Positions 47,552 through 47,886 of a stretch of DNA of 47,886 bases are shown piece after piece; position 1 is the stretch's first letter; each line of letters begins with the position of its first letter. The position numbers and the translations under genes were made by a program. The stretch covers positions 1-47,886 of the forward strand of contig JALLBK010000124.1 of NCBI GenBank assembly GCA_036940085.1, given 5' to 3'. The notes under the pieces were generated by a model. The model was not told the DNA's origin, did not search any database, and worked only from the letters and a program-made list of their open reading frames with translations. The DNA is from Discostella pseudostelligera (Eukaryota > Bacillariophyta > Thalassiosirophyceae > Thalassiosirales > Thalassiosiraceae).

Positions 47552-47886
47552 GAAGAGACTAGGTTGTTAATTACCGGATTGAAAAAGTAATTACCGAAGG
47601 CCATTATTCAGTAAAACCGGGTAATTCCGGGTTTTACTATTTTTTTACTATTTTTACCGGGTAACATTGGTAAAAGTTGGCCTAACCAGAGGCAGTAAAG
47701 ATTTTTACTTACCGCGCAAGATGCAGTAAAGAATTGAAACCCAGAATTACGTAGTCTGCCCTCCAACAGAGATGACAGGGAGAGGTTCCATGTGGGCACC
47801 TATTTCCCGCCAACAGGCACTCCCGGCAATTGCCCAGGCGGACTCTCCACTCCTGACTCTACCCACCAACAAATACTCTTCCTGTT
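47552..47886. repeat. GTAAAA / CCGGGTAA-rich repetitive region, end of window
   Basis: AGTAAAACCGGG-TAATT-CCGGGTTTTACT at about 47610-47638 is an inverted repeat, followed by TTTTTACCGGGTAACATTGG and further TAAAAGTT / GTAAAGATTTTTAC copies to about 47735. It may be the terminus of the adjacent element. TTTCCCGCCAAC (47803-47814, E2F-like) near the end suggests the promoter of a gene beyond the window. Confidence 0.5.

Noticed and set aside
1..47886. CRISPR arrays, operons, ribosome-binding sites, tRNA genes
   Set aside because: Spliceosomal introns and the eukaryotic gene set exclude prokaryotic features. I found no convincing tRNA cloverleaf by eye, though a tRNAscan run would be decisive.

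Overview
The window looks like nuclear DNA of a diatom or close stramenopile alga. Genes are dense on both strands and carry short GT-AG introns (about 64-143 bp). Several proteins begin with an ER-type signal peptide followed by a plastid-type sequence with Phe at the predicted cleavage site (CIG|FTSW in the fibrillin, SIA|FTLP in the purine-salvage fusion). The gene set is eukaryotic: CCT7, SNU13, SF3A2, POLD2, APC8/CDC23, eL22, PGS1 and a CRY-DASH photolyase. No species is claimed.

Layout. 1-5.4 kb: 3' part of a YcfD-like ribosomal oxygenase (+), CRY-DASH (-), plastid fibrillin (+). 5.4-9 kb: PGS1 (-) and a zinc alcohol dehydrogenase (+), divergent. 8.7-13.2 kb: a plastid-targeted fusion of an unrecognised domain to xanthine phosphoribosyltransferase (-), divergent from phosphopantothenate-cysteine ligase (+). 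13.4-20 kb: small unknown gene (-), SF3A2 (+), POLD2 (-), nucleostemin-like GTPase (-), SNU13 (+). 20.8-25.3 kb: SAP-domain protein (+), then a five-exon kelch protein (-) with a 24-nt microexon. 25.3-31 kb: decayed accessory DNA with a microsatellite, a broken BspA-type LRR gene (+), a broken DUF819 membrane-protein gene (-) and a foldback element. 31.3-39.3 kb: eL22 (-), APC8/CDC23 (-), CCT7 (+) and a glycerophosphodiester phosphodiesterase (-). 39.6-42 kb: an intact LRR paralogue (+) followed by a DUF819 remnant, a second copy of the 27-29 kb segment in the same orientation. 42.5-46.7 kb: a large Cys-rich/KH protein (-). 47-47.9 kb: reverse-transcriptase debris and repeats.

Many genes are divergent pairs with short shared promoters. 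These promoters repeatedly contain TTTGGCGGGA/TCCCGCCAAA, the textbook E2F/DP site, in up to five copies. Because POLD2 is among the flanking genes, a shared cell-cycle regulon is a reasonable but unproven reading. The most unusual items are the Xpt fusion, the E2F-like promoter array, the microexon, two putative in-frame stop-free introns that make single-ORF gene models too long, and the LRR+DUF819 segmental duplication whose copies carry different lesions.

Gene models were made by hand from reading frame, splice signals and family similarity. No database search or expression data were available.
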